Assembly: GCA_039908535.1 (NCBI GenBank) | Contig: JAMOAW010000007.1 | Span: 1-64,000 of the forward strand | Reading direction: 5' to 3' | DNA length: 64,000 bases | Origin: JAMOAW01 sp039908535 | Lineage (GTDB): Bacteria > Pseudomonadota > Magnetococcia > Magnetococcales > JADFZT01 | Shown: piece by piece, positions 62,835 through 64,000 of the stretch | Numbering within the stretch: position 1 is the stretch's first letter | How the letters are laid out: every line of letters starts with the position of its first letter | Translations under genes and position numbers: made by a program | Notes under the pieces: model-generated | What the model saw: only the letters and a program-made list of their open reading frames with translations | Databases searched by the model: none | What the model was told of the DNA's origin: nothing

Positions 62835-64000
62835 ATGAATCGCACCATCGAAAACGAAGATTTTCTTAAAACTTTAAATCAAAATCGAAGTCGATTCGGA
62901 AATATAGGCAGTCATCTTTTATTGGTGGCCATTTTTATTGTTATTGTTTCGTGTTTTGTTTGGGCTGGCATGACCACCTTGGAACGGGTTACTCGTGGCG
63001 AGGGGCGTGTGGTGCCATCGCGTCAAGTCCAGGTGGTTTCCAATTTAGAAGGGGGAATCATCAAAAAGGTTTTGGTCAAAGAGGGGCAGGTGGTTGAAGA
63101 GGGTGCTCCTATGTTTGAACTGGATCAAACCCTTCATCAAAGTTCCTATAATCAAGTCAGTAGTCAAATTCTTGGTCTAAAAGCCAAAATTATCCGCCTC
63201 AATGCCGAGATAAAAGGAAAATCGCCGATATTTCCAAAATCGATGACTCAAGAATCCCCGAATACTGTTTTGAATGAAATGCAACTTTATAAGGGACGTT
63301 CAGTAAAATTAGAGGCAGAGCAACAAGTTTATAAAAGCCAGATCGTCCAACGTCGCCAGGAACTTGCTGATGCCATTTCCACCTTGCAAATTGCCATGCG
63401 TGGTCTACAATTGGCGCAAAAAGAGTCCAACTTAATCAAACCATTGGTGGCCAAAGGGTTAGAACCGGAAATTTCTGCGATTCAACTAGATCAAAAAATC
63501 ACTGAGTTGATGGGTAAAAAGATGACTTCGGAAGGAGCTTTAGTCCGACTTAAATCCGCTATCCAGGAGGTTCAAGAGCAATCGGACAGTTTGCTGCAAA
63601 CCTTTCGCGCTGAAGCTATGAATGAATTGACAGAGGCCTCTACCAAGTTGGTTGAATTGGAACAGGCCTTGCCAGCCTATCAAGATAAAGTCGATCGCAC
63701 CGAGGTGCGCTCCCCCGTACGCGGTGTGGTAAATCGTATTTTAGTAAATACCGTTGGCGGTGTCATTAAGGCTGGCGACCCGATTGTCGAGGTGGTGCCC
63801 TTGGACGATACACTACTGGTAGAAGCCATGATTAAACCACAGGATATCGGCTTTTTACGCCAAGGTCAGGAGGTGAATGTTAAATTTACAGCCTATGATT
63901 TTGCCAAATTTGGCGGACTGAAAGGCACCTTAGAAAACATCGGTGCCGATGCGGTTACTGTTAAAAACAATGATGAAACAATGTTTCCTATTCAAATTCG
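62835..64000 (+). CDS. HlyD-family membrane fusion protein (partial, runs off the window)
   Basis: The first 388 codons are present. One membrane segment lies near residues 28-47 (LLLVAIFIVIVSCFVWAGM). It is followed by the biotinyl-lipoyl half-motif VVSNLEGGIIKKVLVKEGQVV, a long coiled-coil hairpin (about 95-275), the second lipoyl half (VRSPVRGVVNRILVNTVGGV) and the start of the beta-barrel domain. It bridges the ABC transporter and the TolC-like duct. The ATG follows AAGGAA at seven bases. The C-terminus is beyond the window. Confidence 0.94.
   Translation, partial: MNRTIENEDFLKTLNQNRSRFGNIGSHLLLVAIFIVIVSCFVWAGMTTLERVTRGEGRVVPSRQVQVVSNLEGGIIKKVLVKEGQVVEEGAPMFELDQTLHQSSYNQVSSQILGLKAKIIRLNAEIKGKSPIFPKSMTQESPNTVLNEMQLYKGRSVKLEAEQQVYKSQIVQRRQELADAISTLQIAMRGLQLAQKESNLIKPLVAKGLEPEISAIQLDQKITELMGKKMTSEGALVRLKSAIQEVQEQSDSLLQTFRAEAMNELTEASTKLVELEQALPAYQDKVDRTEVRSPVRGVVNRILVNTVGGVIKAGDPIVEVVPLDDTLLVEAMIKPQDIGFLRQGQEVNVKFTAYDFAKFGGLKGTLENIGADAVTVKNNDETMFPIQI

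Overview
The window comes from a Gram-negative proteobacterium. Supporting features are a type II secretion pseudopilin operon, a TolC/HlyD type I secretion cassette, a lipoprotein with a lipobox, the gene order tadA-ffs-dnaX-ybaB-recR, and a fatty-acid cluster ordered as in proteobacteria (fabD-fabG-acpP-fabF-mltG-tmk-holB-tatD). The pyruvate:ferredoxin oxidoreductase, several c-di-GMP proteins and many intergenic G/C hairpin repeats fit a deep-branching, low-oxygen proteobacterium such as the Magnetococcia. That placement is a guess from gene content and was not tested by alignment.

Layout. 1-9.2 kb: a macrodomain protein, then on the minus strand a REC-PAS-GGDEF-EAL protein, a YfcE-like phosphodiesterase, a MITE-like element and gspG-H-I-J-K-L-M-N. 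9.3-11 kb: a frameshifted IS66-family transposase lying immediately upstream of gspG, with no gspC/D/E/F beyond it. 11.2-12.4 kb: a truncated PIN-like gene, an HU/IHF gene and tRNA-Lys. 12.6-21.1 kb (plus strand): tRNA-Ser, a lipoprotein, tadA, tRNA-Ser, 4.5S RNA, dnaX, ybaB, recR and a two-gene pyruvate:ferredoxin oxidoreductase. 21.1-23.1 kb: an AT-rich leader carrying two perfect DnaA boxes, a 13-repeat CRISPR array without cas genes, and a second MITE-like element. 23.1-32.3 kb (minus): a TatD/radical-SAM fusion, a RicT-type PSP1 protein, holB, tmk, mltG, fabF, acpP, fabG and fabD. 32.5-37.6 kb: a CDF metal transporter facing a three-gene glycan operon. 37.9-42.3 kb: a hybrid histidine kinase and an HD-GYP response regulator. 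42.6-48.6 kb: pyrR-pyrB-pyrC-pyrK and an EF-G paralogue. 48.6-64 kb: a 1 kb leader region, a 2931-residue repetitive RTX adhesin, and its type I exporter (TolC-like protein, peptidase-dead ABC transporter, HlyD-like protein running off the end).

How the parts fit. The right end is a self-contained surface-adhesin export system. Proteins that make or degrade c-di-GMP are encoded at 0.9-2.9 kb and 41.2-42.3 kb and could control attachment, but no LapD/LapG pair is visible. The central genes are housekeeping. Mobile and repeat DNA has reshaped gene ends: a repeat core supplies the C-terminus of HolB, an IS66 element sits at the head of the gsp operon, and hairpin repeats sit inside the mltG-tmk and pyrB-pyrC gaps.

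The most noteworthy features are the giant adhesin with an internal lipobox, the orphan CRISPR array with a palindromic repeat and DnaA boxes in its leader, the MITE-like family with long direct repeats, and the TatD-radical SAM fusion. I saw no clearly new multi-gene defence or metabolic system.
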